Shown piece after piece: positions 35,829-47,908 of a DNA stretch of 64,000 bases. The notes beneath the pieces were generated by a model. That model ran no database searches. It saw nothing but the letters and a program-made list of their open reading frames with translations, and had not been told where the DNA came from. The first letter of the stretch is position 1; each line of letters opens with the position of its first letter. Both the position numbers and the translations under genes were made by a program. Origin of the DNA: Ipomoea triloba. Lineage: Eukaryota; Streptophyta; Magnoliopsida; Solanales; Convolvulaceae. Where the stretch lies: the NCBI RefSeq assembly GCF_003576645.1, contig NC_044931.1, positions 8,169,565 to 8,233,564 of the forward strand, read 5' to 3'.

Positions 35829-37960
35829 GTGAGATTTTGTTAGTATTTTAATTTTTTAAAGACTAAATAATTAAAATTATATAATATTTAATAGTTAATA
35901 CTAAAATATTAAATATTAACCTAAAAAAATTGAAGTTTGTACAATTTAGGATTATTTCACTCAAAACGATGTTTTTTTGAGTGAAATAACCCATTAAAAA
36001 AAAAGAACAATAGTTAATCGACCGACTAGAAGGCTTAGTCGGTGCCTAGTCGGTCTTGTCGACGCCTAGGCAGAGCTTAGGCGGCCTAGGCGGTCGCCTA
36101 GCCGGCCAGCCGCCAGACCACCATTTAATGTGATACGCTAGGCGGTCGACCAGCGCCTAGCGCCTAGGCGGGGATTAATCGGCGCCTAGGCGGGATTTTT
36201 GCAACACTGATTAGTATTGTCCTTTTCCTTTCCAATTTTCCTAATTTCCATTTATTTTTTTTAGAATCTTTTTTAATTTCAATCAATTAGCAAAATCAGT
36301 TTTCTTTTCCATTTTATCTTTACTATTGTTTGGACGGCACATTTAACAAAAGATTATTTTATATTTATTAATAGTAGTATGGATATAGAAGTATAGATAA
36401 GTATTTAAATTATTATTATTGGTGTAAATAATAATTAATAAATTATTTTTTCTTATAAAATTAGGCCGAATTTGTTTTCATTATTCTCACAATTATAATG
36501 GTTTAATTGTTCTCAGAATTTGGTAAATAAAATTTTGTTACCAATTAAACTTTATTAATTTTTTACCAATTAATTAATAATATTAGTTTGGTGGATTCAA
36601 GAAAGCTGCTATCCACTCCTCCGGGAGCCTTTAACGATCCAAAATCTTTGAATTTGAACATGTGTTTTTAAATGGATGCAAGTTTCCTAAGGAAGATCAT
36701 TAAATTTAAAAACCAAGCAAAAAGCTGAAAAAACTCAAAAAAAAAAAAAAGGCAGCATACTGACAACATAAAAAATGCATAACAATAAATACAAAATAAA
36801 GTAATATGACCAAACATGACCATGATTTTATTCCTATTAAATAAAACAATATATAATTGAGCAATATTAAATAAAACAATATGACCAAGGAGATGTTATT
36901 TTTCTCAATGTTTTCGAATGATCCCGAACAACATATGTTTGGTATAACACATGTCATTTCCATTGCGCTAACTATACCATCAAATAAAGTAATAACACTA
37001 CATTCTTTCACAAAATTATTGAATTTATAATATAATCCGTCTTTCTATATTTAATTATTATGTAAATTATATATTAATTTGTAATACCTAATACTAAAAT
37101 TGTTAATAAGTATAGTTATCATTACTCAAATTGGAAACATTACCTGGGAGTCATGGAGTAGGCACTCCAATGTCTGTTGGTTGACTGCGGAACGTTGATA
37201 TTCTCGAGACAAAACAAATAACAACGAATCAATCAAAGCATTATACAAATTTTCTTCGTATTAGGGATTTATATAAGGTTGTATCTTATTACTATAGAAT
37301 TGTAGTATGATAGGAATTCTAATGTAGAATGTGGTACAATATGAATTGTAATGTAGAATTGTATAATGAATAGGAAATAGGAAATAATCGCATCCTAAAT
37401 ATTGTAAGACTGTTTTGGGCGGGAAGTTTAAAGTCAGGATTTTGTTTTTATATATAGTTTGAGTATTGATATTGATTGAATGATTGATATATAATAAAGA
37501 TAATAAAGATTGTTTTAATATTATTCTGAATTGTATTGTTTTAATATTATTCTATTGTTATACGAATTGTATTGGAATTGTAGTATAGGAATTGTATTGT
37601 TTAATATTATTCTATTGTTTAATATTATTCTATTATTTTAATTGTTTTAATGTACAATATTTTGGCTATTGTTTTAATATTATTCTGAATTGTATTGTTT
37701 TAATATTATTCTATTGTTTATACGAATTGTATTGGAATTGTAGTATAGGAATTGTATTGTTTTAATATTATTCTATTGTTTTGATATTATTCTATTATTT
37801 TAATTGTTTTAATGTACAGTATTTTGGGCGGGAAGAAAGATTTCGTTTTGGAGGATTTTGTTTTTATATATATAATAATTTTATTGTTTTAATTGTTTTA
37901 ATGTACAATATTTTGGGCGGGAAATAGGATTTCGTTTTGGAGGATTTTGTTTATATATAT
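35829..37960. repeat. Long duplicated block, copy Q
   Basis: Second copy of 33080-35222 in direct orientation, with small homopolymer indels, then running into the 175-bp array. Confidence 0.85.
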
Positions 37961-39983
37961 ATATATATAGATATAGTATAATCTAGATTACCAATGTACT
38001 AATCCTAATGCATAACAATGTTTTGATGTTATAGGATTTCGGTTTTAATATTATTGTACTTTTAATATTATTTTATTTTTTAATTGTTTTAATGTACAAT
38101 ATTTTGGGCGGGAAATAAGATTTCGTTTTGGAGGATTTTGTTTTTATATATATATAGATATAGATTATAACAATGTACTAATCCTAATGCATAACAATGT
38201 TTTTGATGTTATAGGATTTCGTGTTTTAATATTATTGTACTTTTAATATTATTTTATTGTTTTAATTGTTTAATGTACAATATTTTGGGCGGGAAATAGG
38301 ATTTCGTTTTGGAGATTTTGTTTATATATATATATATAGATTATAACAATGTTCTAATCTAATGTATATGTTTTGATGTTATAGGATTTCGTGTTTTAAT
38401 ATTATTGTACTTTTAATATTATTTTATTGTTTTAATTGTTTTAATGTACAATATTTTGGGCGGGAAATAGATTTCGTTTTGGAGGATTTTGTTTTTATAT
38501 ATATATAGATTATAACAATGTACTAATCCTAATGCATAACAATTTTTTGATGTTATAGGATTTCGTGTTTTAATATTATTGTACTTTTAATATATTTTAT
38601 TGTTTCAATTGTTTTAATGTACAATATTTTGGGCGGGAAATAAGATTTCGTTTTGGAGGATTTTGTTTTTATATATATATAGATATAGATTATAACAATG
38701 TACTAATCTTTTAATATTATTCTATTATTTTAATTGTTTTAATGTACAATATTTTGGGCTATTGTTTTAATATTATTCTGAATTGTATTGTTTTAATATT
38801 ATTCTATTGTTTATACGAATTGTATTGGAATTGTAGTATAGGAATTGTATTGTTTTAATATTATTCTATTGTTTTGATATTATTCTATTATTTTAATTGT
38901 TTTAATGTACAGTATTTTGGGCGGGAAGAAAGATTTCGTTTTGGAGGATTTTGTTTTTATATATATAATAATTTTATTGTTTTAATTGTTTTAATGTACA
39001 ATATTTTGGGCGGGAAATAGGATTTCGTTTTGGAGGATTTTGTTTATATATATATATATATAGATTATAACAATGTACTAATCGTAATGTATAACAATGT
39101 TTTGATGGTATACGATTATAACAATGTACTAATCCTAATGCATAACAATGTTTTGATGTTATAGGATTTCGAGTTTTAATATTATTGTACTTTTAATATT
39201 ATTTTATTTTTTTAATTGTTTTAATGTACAATATTTTGGGCGGGAAATAAGATTTCGTTTTGGAGGATTTTGTTTTTATATATATATAGATATAGATTAT
39301 AACAATGTACTAATCCTAATGCATAACAATTTTTTGATGTTATAGGATTTCGTGTTTTAATATTATTGTACTTTTAATATTATTTTATTGTTTTAATTGT
39401 TTTAATGTACAATATTTTGGGCGGGAAAATAGGATTTCGTTTTGGAAGATTTTGTTTATATATATATATATAGATTATAACAATGTTCTAATTCTAATGT
39501 ATAACAATGTTTTGATGTTATAGGATTTCGTGTTTTAATATTATTGTACTTTTAATATTATTCTATTGTTTTAATTGTTTTAATGTACAATATTTTGGGC
39601 GGGAAATATGATTTCGTTTTGGAGGATTTTGTTTTTATATATATATAGATTATAACAATGTACTAATCCTAATGCATAACAATTTTTTGATGTTATAGGA
39701 TTTCGTGTTTTAATATTATTGTACTTTTAATATTATTTTATTGTTTCAATTGTTTTAATGTACAATATTTTGGGCGGGAAATAAGATTTCGTTTTGGAGG
39801 ATTTTGTTTTTATATATATATAGATATAGATTATAACAATGTACTAATCCTAATGCATAACAATTTTTTGATGTTATAGGATTTCGTGTTTTAATATTAT
39901 TCTACTTTTAATATTATTTTATTGTTTTAATTGTTTTAATGTACAATATTTTGGGCGGGAAATAGGATTTCGTTTTGGAGGAT

Positions 39984-40029
<46 letters not shown>

Positions 40030-40114
40030 TATATATAGATATAGATATAGATTATAACAATGTACTAATCGTAATGTATAACAATGTTTTGATGGTATAG
40101 GATTATAACAATGT
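37961..40114. repeat. Second tandem array, unit about 170-190 bp
   Basis: Unit: ATAACAATGTACTAATCCTA, ATGCATAACAATG, TTTTGATGTTATAGGATTTC, TTTTAATATTATTGTACTTT, AATGTACAATATTTTGGGCG, GGAAATAGGATTTCGTTTTG, GAGGATTTTGTTT and an AT run ending ATAGAT. GATTTCGTTTTGG anchors at 37928, 38119, 38300, 38470 and 38644 give spacings of 191, 181, 170 and 174. It differs from the 246-bp satellite except for the shared GGGCGGGAA...GGATTTTGTTT...ATAGAT block. A long (TA)n tract lies at about 39988-40026. LTR B interrupts it. Confidence 0.9.
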
Positions 40115-40430
40115 ACTAATGTAACACCCCGGCTCGGCTATACCGTACATCCGTAGTAGTTACCGCCACACCTAGACCAAACCCAGCCGAATCCACGCGG
40201 GGTTCACTCTAGGTGCACAGGCTAAGGGAGAGGAAAAACGTTTCACAACATCATCATTCCCCAACTTATATTTTCATGCATATATATGTAGATGAGCAAA
40301 AGGGGTAGCTGCACTAGCTACCACTATACACAAGAGTTTAAGTACAACTGACTAGCCAACTAAGTTCATCATGGCTACGAAAGATATATACACAAAAGAG
40401 TTTCCTCCCAGAACTTTCCCAACCAGCCAA

Positions 40431-40975
40431 CTACTCTAAGAGGCGGTACACCGGTCCAGAGTACGTCCCCCACACTAGATGCCACTCACCTGCGAACCAG
40501 GTGATATGGTCCAAAAAGTAACAGGGAGTGTTCACCATAGACCACTCATCCCAATGCTCCGAAGGACTGGGATCCCACGGATAGGGATAAAAGACCACAA
40601 ACTCTAAGGGGTCACTCCCCTCTAACACCTCGATGGGATAGAACCCAAACCCAAACCTAGGCGAACCGGAATGCGAGAGGGTGTAGTCGGGTAAGCTGGA
40701 GGAGGACTGTACTGCGGAGGAGGAGGAACAGGAGCATAGATCGGGTCCAAAGCAGGATCATAGACCGGGTCCAAAGCAGGAACATAGACCGGGTCCGGAG
40801 CAAGAACCGAATCGGGAGTATAGACCGGAGCAGGAGTATCTGGAGCGAAGCCTGGGGCATACGGGTCATCACCCGTCAACAAGTGCACATAGCCGTCATA
40901 GTCATAAAGGGGAAAATAAAACTCTGAGGAACCACTAGAGTTCCCCGGGCTACAAGAGCCCACACTAGACTCCAT
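40431..40975 (-). CDS. Antisense open frame in LTR B (unproven)
   Basis: On the minus strand an ATG at 40975 opens a 117-codon frame (to 40622) rich in Pro, Asp, Tyr and Ala, with a repeated DPVYVPALDPVYDPALDP theme and a PPPPQYSPPP run. A second 65-codon frame (40628-40431) overlaps it in another phase. It is rich in Trp and aromatic residues, with no internal ATG needed if a frameshift joined them. The ATG context (AGTCTAG-GTGGG just after the ATG) is also present in LTRs A, C and D, where the frame is short. Antisense frames are known in some plant Gypsy elements, but I recognise no family here. It may be chance. Confidence 0.25.
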
Positions 40976-41294
40976 CTGGTAAAGGACACAATGAAGTGTA
41001 GTTAGCGCGACGGCTAAGTAAGGAAATCCATTGTCACTCGAAAGTAAACAAAGGTTTTAGTAAGGAAATCCATTGTCACTCGAAAGTAAACAAAGGTTTT
41101 GAACAGAATATAATAATTAGAAAAAGATAACCGTTACCCAACGGTCGCAATCTACTTGCAAGTAGTGCAGCGCAGTATATAAGTGACATCAGCACATAAT
41201 ACTTCTATTACTGAAAATTTTCATTTACTTCAAAGTGGGAACACAACACGCATTTTAAGGTTCGGGACACACGACCTTTTCATTACCACTCAAT

Positions 41295-41575
41295 CTCTCA
41301 GCGAATAGACTTCGCTCTGCAGTATGAACAAATCATACAAATTCTCACACTTCACTCAGCGAATAGACTTCCCTCTGCAGTATGAATAAATCATACAAAA
41401 TCTCACACTTCACTCAGCGAATAGACTTCGCTCTGCAGTATGAATAAATCATACAAAATCTCACACTTCACTCAGCGAATAGACTTCGCTCTGCAGTATG
41501 AATAAATCATACAAAATCTCACACTTCACTCAGCGAATAGACTTCGCTCTGCAGTATGAACAATTCATACAGAAC
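41295..41575. repeat. 60-bp subrepeats in LTR B (five copies)
   Basis: CACTCAGCGAATAGACTTC, GCTCTGCAGTATGAA-AA, TCATACAAAATCTCACACTT repeated about every 56-60 bp. Expanded relative to LTR A (two copies). Confidence 0.9.
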
Positions 41576-41849
41576 CCCTCACCATTCATTATATTCACAC
41601 GACTCAAAAACCATCACACTTGCTCGAATATATTCCCCAAAATACACATATTAGTTAACGTTATTTCTATTACGAAAAGCCAAGTACGAGAGTCACGATA
41701 ATTCTTAAAACACCATTTTTCTCTAAATTAGTAATTATAATGCACAAAAATAATATTTGAGTCTTCAAAAATTCACCCGATTGCCCGTAGGCCTTCAAAA
41801 CATCGCAATACTCGGGATTAAAAACATCGGGGAAAAGTTTGGTCAAAAA

Positions 41850-41995
41850 CAAGTCGAAACAAGTCCGCCTCGCGACTGGCCGCACCAGCGGACGCACGGC
41901 GGACATAGGCGTCCGAGCCGCGTTCGTTGGTTCGGCGTTTCTCGCCGAAACTGGACGCCCACGGACGCGCGTCCGTGCCCGCGTCCACCCAAATC
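41850..41995. other. CpG-rich block inside LTR B
   Basis: GCGACTGGCCGCACCAGCGG, GGACGCACGGCGGAC, GGCGTCCGAGCCGCG and CACGGACGCGCGTCCGTG. Same position and theme as 10061-10260 in LTR A; absent from LTRs C and D. Confidence 0.85.
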
Positions 41996-43695
41996 TGCCA
42001 GAAATTTCAGTTGGCGCAGTCCGAAAGATTGAGTCGGTAAAAATAGTTCCCGAACTCTTTTTCACTTGAAATTTTTATGGTAGAACCCCAACTTATAGTA
42101 CTTGATGTCCATAAAAAGTTTTGGTCATTTTGATCCACGAATAAACACAGAAAATTCCCTTTTTGCCCTTGGCAGTGTGCTGTCCAGAATATTTTTCTCT
42201 CTGGACCAGTTTTGGAAACAATTCGAAAACCGTACTTATACTACTCCGATCATTATGAAATTTTATATGCGGGTTCTACACTTATAGAACTACATGCCTA
42301 AAAAAAATAGGATCAAAATACCTTACCAATTTTTCCCAATAAATCTCGGAAGTTACTGCCAGAATCTATCCTGATTTCTTTTCACTATTTTCACAAGTAT
42401 AAGCCTATATGGGCATAAATACAACATATACATGCATAAATTAGCTATGAACATACATACAAAAATTACTAAACATTCAAAGTGTAGTTTCTTTGAGCCA
42501 ACTTGTAGATCCACAACTTAACACATATTTTTCACGTAAAATTTCCTAGTCACGTAATTTACTAGCATTTGTTCACCTTCAAGTGATTGAGCCAACTTAA
42601 GGGATTCCTTACCTTTGTAGAAACCTTAAAAACCGTACAAGTTGATGATGCCTTCCTTGGATTCCTTCACCAAAGATCCTAACAAAACACCATAATACAA
42701 TGTTTTCATAAATCTTAAGTCCAAGCTTAAGTCTTATGAGGGATTGAACCGAACAAAACCGAAGTTCTTACCTATAGTAGAGTTCTTGGAGTTGAAGAAA
42801 TGCCTAAGGAGTTCTTAGATCACAAATATGGAAGACTAATATTTTTCCTCCTCTTCTTCCTTGTGTGTTCGAAAGTGAGAGAGAAAGATGAGTGTGATAG
42901 TGTAGATTATGTCTTGAAGATCAAGCAACAAAGTGCAACATTCCCATACCTCATTAATGCTAGCATTAAATGCTTCATTAATTGTGATCATCCACTTGGG
43001 GTTATGCCACATGTCAATACCCTATGGCTCCTTGAAGAAGAAAAAATCTAATCTTTGCCAGTTCGGGTTCAAATCAGATAAAAGTTCGGAGGATCATGGC
43101 TTAATTCGGGAAAATTCTAACACCAAAATTATTCTAAAAATAATCCCGTCGCTAATCCCTCAAATTGGGAATTTTTCGGTATCTCGCGAAATATAGGTAC
43201 AAGGTTCGTAACAATTTTACCCCTTTCAGTCCATTTAAAATTTTACTTGAACTAACTAGAAGTTCAGGCTTAATCATATGATACTTAATAATCCAATTTC
43301 TAAGAAAATTCGAACTGAATATACATCCTTAAAAATTTTTCGGTTNCAAGGTTCGTAACAATTTTACCCCTTTCAGTCCATTTAAAATTTTACTTGAACT
43401 AACTAGAAGTTCAGGCTTAATCATATGATACTTAATAATCCAATTTCTAGGAAAATTCGAACTGAATATACATCCTTAAAAATTTTTCGGTTCGTGACCG
43501 GTACGTAGATCGCAGCTTATTAATAACTAGTAAGAAAAAAAATTCTTTCGATCACCGAGAGACCTTCTCCTAAATGTCATAGCTTAAAAATATATATATT
43601 CTCGAACCTTAACTTTGTCGGAAAAACCGAGGAGTTACAACTAATCCTAATGTATAACAATGTTTTGATGTTATAAGATTTCGAGTTTTAATATT

Positions 43696-43720
43696 NNNNN
43701 NNNNNNNNNNNNNNNNNNNN
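43696..43720. other. 25-N scaffold gap
   Basis: Precedes the inverted copy of part of LTR B. Confidence 1.
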
Positions 43721-44577
43721 TTTGAGGGATTAGCGACGGGATTATTTTTAGAATAATTTTGGTGTTAGAATTTTCCCGAATTAAGCCATGATCCTCCGAA
43801 CTTTTATCTGATTTGAACCCGAACTGGCAAAGATTAGATTTTTTCTTCTTCAAGGAGCCATAGGGTATTGACATGTGGCATAACCCCAAGTGGATGATCA
43901 CAATTAATGAAGCATTTAATGCTAGCATTAATGAGGTATGGGAATGTTGCACTTTGTTGCTTGATCTTCAAGACATAATCTACACTATCACACTCATCTT
44001 TCTCTCTCACTTTCGAACACACAAGGAAGAAGAGGAGGAAAAATATTAGTCTTCCATATTTGTGATCTAAGAACTCCTTAGGCATTTCTTCAACTCCAAG
44101 AACTCTACTATAGGTAAGAACTTCGGTTTTGTTCGGTTCAATCCCTCCTAAGACTTAAGCTTGGACTTAAGATTTATGAAAACATTGTATTATGGTGTTT
44201 TGTTAGGATCTTTGGTGAAGGAATCCAAGGAAGGCATCATCAACTTGTACGGTTTTTAAGGTTTCTACAAAGGTAAGGAATCCCTTAAGTTGGCTCAATC
44301 ACTTGAAGGTGAACAAATGCTAGTAAATTACGTGACTAGGAAATTTTACGTGAAAAATATGTGTTAAGTTGTGGATCTACAAGTTGGCTCAAAGAAACTA
44401 CACTTTGAATGTTTAGTAATTTTTGTATGCATGTTCATAGCTAATTTATGCATGTATATGTTGTATTTATGCCCATATAGGCTTATACTTGTGAAAATAG
44501 TGAAAAGAAATCATGATAGATTCTGGCAGTAACTTCCGAGATTTATTGGGAAAAATTGGTAAGGTATTTTGATCCTA
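43721..44577 (-). repeat. Inverted copy of an LTR B segment
   Basis: Reverse complement of about 42305-43166, nearly identical throughout. At 44578 the sequence returns to forward orientation exactly where the LTR would continue (GGGAATTTTTCGGTATCTCG), and it runs to a second LTR terminus at 44905 followed by the same flank ACTAATCCTAATG. The locus is therefore represented twice, once with an internal inversion. An allelic or mis-assembled contig is the best explanation. Confidence 0.9.
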
Positions 44578-44905
44578 TTGGGAATTTTTCGGTATCTCGC
44601 GAAATATAGGTACAAGGTTCGTAACAATTTTACCCCTTTCAGTCCATTTAAAATTTTACTTGAACTAACTAGAAGTTCAGGCTTAATCATATGATACTTA
44701 ATAATCCAATTTCTAGGAAAATTCGAACTGAATATACATCCTTAAAAATTTTTCGGTTCGTGACCGGTACGTAGATCGCAGCTTATTAATAACTAGTAAG
44801 AAAAAAAATTCTTTCGATCACCGAGAGACCTTCTCCTAAATGTCATAGCTTAAAAATATATATATTCTCGAACCTTAACTTTGTCGGAAAAACCGAGGGG
44901 TTACA
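44578..44905 (+). mobile_element. Second copy of the LTR B 3' terminus
   Basis: GGGAATTTTTCGGTATCTCG through GACCGGTACGTAGATCGC to CGAGGGGTTACA, followed by ACTAA. It duplicates the 3' end at 43165-43639 without the N-associated repeat. Confidence 0.85.
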
Positions 44906-45026
44906 ACTAATCCTAATGCATAACAATGTTTTGATGTTATAAGATTTCGAGTTTTAATATTATTTTATTCTTTTAATTGTTTTAATGTACAATATTTTGG
45001 GCGGGAAAATAGGATTTTGTTTTGGA

Positions 45027-45075
<49 letters not shown>

Positions 45076-45301
45076 GATTATAACAATGTACTAATTCTAA
45101 TGTATAACAATGTTTTGATGTTATAGGATTTCGTGTTTTAATATTATTGTACTTTTAATATTATTCTATTGTTTTAATGTACAATATTTTGGGCGGGAAA
45201 TATGATTTCGTTTTGGAGGATTTTGTTTTTATATATATAGATAGATATAGATTATAACAATGTACTATTCGTAATGTATAACAATGTTTTGATGGTATAG
45301 G
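44906..45301. repeat. 175-bp array, continuation
   Basis: Two to three units of the second tandem array, with a pure (TA)n tract at about 45029-45071. Ends at ATAGG, the target duplication of LTR C. Confidence 0.85.
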
Positions 45302-47908
45302 TGTAACACCCCAATTTTCACCTCTTGGATTTATTACAAAATCCCTAATAGTACAATACATTGCGGAAGCATCAAACCAGCAGAAAACTGGGTGTTACCG
45401 CCACGCTTAGGTATCTCTCCTATACCCAAACTCTAAGGCTAAACTTACAACCTCAAATAACCATATCAACATCCAAAAGTGTACATATGGAACTAATCCT
45501 TCCAGGGTGTCTATTCTAGGATAGAGTAGTCTTCAACCTCGACTCCCATCCTATTCAGAGCTCATCGGGCCACAGAGGCCCACGCTAGACTGCATCTAAT
45601 AAAGGACAAAATGAAGTGTAGTTAGCGCGACGGCTAAGTAAGGAAATCTATTGTCACTCAAAAGTAAACAAAGGTTTCGAAAGACATAATACTCAGAAAA
45701 CTGTAGCTTTTTCCGTAAGTTGAAAATCTACCTATAACCAGATTATCAATAAAAGAAAGTATAGCAGAGTATACGAGTTAAATCATGTAAAGTTTTCTCA
45801 GTTAAATACCATGGCATAACTGTCGCTCAAATCATTTTCATGTCCTTTCGGACAAGTTTGCAAAACTTTCATTTCCGAGAATTTCCACTCAATCCAAAGT
45901 GAGAATCACAACACACACATCATTGTTCGGGACACACATTTTAATGCGAATAGACTTCGCTCTGCAGTATGAGGCGACTTCGCTCTGCAGTATGAATTAA
46001 TCATACAAAGACACCATTCACTCAGCGAATAGACTTCGCTCTCATCATACAAGTAGACAGTATGAGCTCAGCCACGGGCTTCGCTCTGCAGTATGAATTA
46101 ATCATACAAGACACCTCACCATTCACTCAGCGAATAGACTTCGCTCTGCAGTATGAATTAATCATACAAGACATCTCACCATTCACTCAGCGAATAGACT
46201 TCGCTCTGCAGTATGAATTAATCATAAGACATCTCACATTAGCATATTCACATGACGACTCAAAACAATTATACTTATCCAAATATGTTTCCAAAATACA
46301 CACATTTGTCAATGGCTTTTCACCACGAAATTTTCCAAGTGACAAGAGTCACACTTGTTTCTTAAAAACACAATTCTTCTTCCAAATTGATTGTGACATT
46401 CCAAAATTTCGTTACTATTTTATTACAACATATTTTTGTCAAAATTGTTCCTAACCATTCTTTTTCAGAAAATTCCAGCTTGGCGCAGTCCGAAAGATTG
46501 AGCCGGTAAAAATAGTTCCCGAACTCTTTTTCACTTGAAATTTTTATGGTAGAACCCCAACTTATAGTACTTGATGTCCATAAAAAGTTTGGTCATTTTG
46601 ATCCACGAATAAACACAGAAAATTCCATTTTTGCCCTTGGCAGTGTGCTGTCCAGAATTTCTCTCTCTGGACCAGTTTTGGAAAAAAATTCGAAAACCAT
46701 ACTTATACTACTCCGATCATTATGAAATTTTATATGCGGGTTCTACACTTATTGAACTACATATCTGAGAAAAATGGAGTCAAAATACCTTACCAAATTT
46801 TCCCAATAAATCTCGGAAGTTACTGCCAGAATCTATCCTGATTTCCTTTCACTATTTTCACAAGTATAAGCCTATATGGGCATAAATACAACATATACAT
46901 GCATAAATTAGCTATGAACATGTATACAAAAATTACCAAAAATCCAAAGTGTGGTTTCTTGAGTCAACTAGTAGATCCACAAACTTAACACATAATTTTC
47001 GCATAAAATTCCTAGTCACATAATTTACTAGCATTTGTTCACCTTCAAGTGACTAAACCAACTTAAGGGATTCCTTACCTCTCAAGAAGATTTTTAAACC
47101 GTAGAAAGATGGTGATCTTCTCCTTCAAACTTTCACCGAAGATCCTAAACAAAATCACCATAATAACAACATTTTCATGAACCTTTAGTTTACTTAAGTT
47201 CTAGGAAGATTTAACCGAACAAAACCAAAGTCTTACCTATACTAGAGCACTTGAGTTGAAGAGATGCTTGGAGTTCTTGGATCAAAGGAAGACTAATTTT
47301 TTCTCTTCTTTTTCCTTATCTTTTTCGAAATGGGAGTGGGAGAGAGTGGAGACTTGGGAGTGTAGACAATGGTTTACTTCCCATACTTCCTATTACATTA
47401 TTATTTATTACCATGTGGTAAATAGGGATGCCACTTGTCAAATCCTATGGTGCTCTTGAAGACAAATTCTTTGCCAGTTTGGGTTAAATCAGATAAAAGT
47501 TCGGAGGATTATACTTAATTCGGGAAAATTCTAATACCAAAATTATTCTAAAAATAATCCCGTCGATAACCACTAAAATTGGGAATTTTTCGGTATCTCG
47601 CGAAATATAGGTACGAAGGTCCGTAACAAATTTACTCTTACAGTCCGTTTAAATTTCCACTTGAACTAAATAGAAAGTTCAGGCTTAATCGTATCATACT
47701 TAATAATCCATTTTCTAGGAAAATTCGAACTGTATATACATCCTTAAAAATTTTACGGTTCGTGACCGGTACGTAGATCGCAGCTTTATTAATAATTAGC
47801 TCACTTATAAAAAAATCCTTCTGAAGTACCGAGAGATCATCTCATAAATATTATAGCCTAAAAATATTTTTCGAACCCTAACTTTGTCGGAAAAACCGAG
47901 GGGTTACA
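45302..47908 (+). mobile_element. Solo LTR C (shorter subfamily)
   Basis: Starts TGTAACACCCCAATTTTCAC and ends CGAGGGGTTACA, with ATAGG at 45297-45301 and 47909-47913. 2.6 kb. Compared with A and B the 5' ~250 bp differ and the CpG-rich block is missing (AAAATTCCAGCTTGGCGCAG is continuous); the rest is collinear. The 60-bp subrepeats at 45950-46225 are partly scrambled. Many single-base losses against LTR D (for example GGATTATACTTAATTCGG) suggest a less polished haplotype. No coding capacity recognised. Confidence 0.85.
45950..46225. repeat. 60-bp subrepeats in LTR C
   Basis: About five copies of the GCGAATAGACTTCGCTCTGC / AGTATGAATTAATCATACAA unit. The first ones are truncated or rearranged (GAGGCGACTTCGCTCTGC; CTCTCATCATACAAGTAGAC). 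Confidence 0.85.

Larger units (their letters stand above)
40120..43639 (+). mobile_element. Solo LTR B (TGTAACACCCC family)
   Basis: Starts TGTAACACCCCGGCTCGGCT and ends CCGAGGAGTTACA, with 5-bp target duplication ACTAA at 40115-40119 and 43640-43644, inside the 175-bp array. About 3.5 kb. The order of blocks matches LTR A, including five 60-bp subrepeats and the CpG-rich block. A single N at 43346 is followed by a repeat of the preceding ~145 bp (from CAAGGTTCGTAACAATTTTA), an assembly duplication. No gag-pol, PBS or PPT was seen. It also carries an antisense open frame near its 5' end. Confidence 0.85.

Noticed and set aside
42800..43196. Frames of 83-87 codons seen in identical form at 42800-43196 and on the minus strand at 43671-44085
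   Set aside because: They are LTR sequence duplicated by the inverted segment. Collinear LTRs do not keep the frames open, so identity reflects recent copying, not selection.
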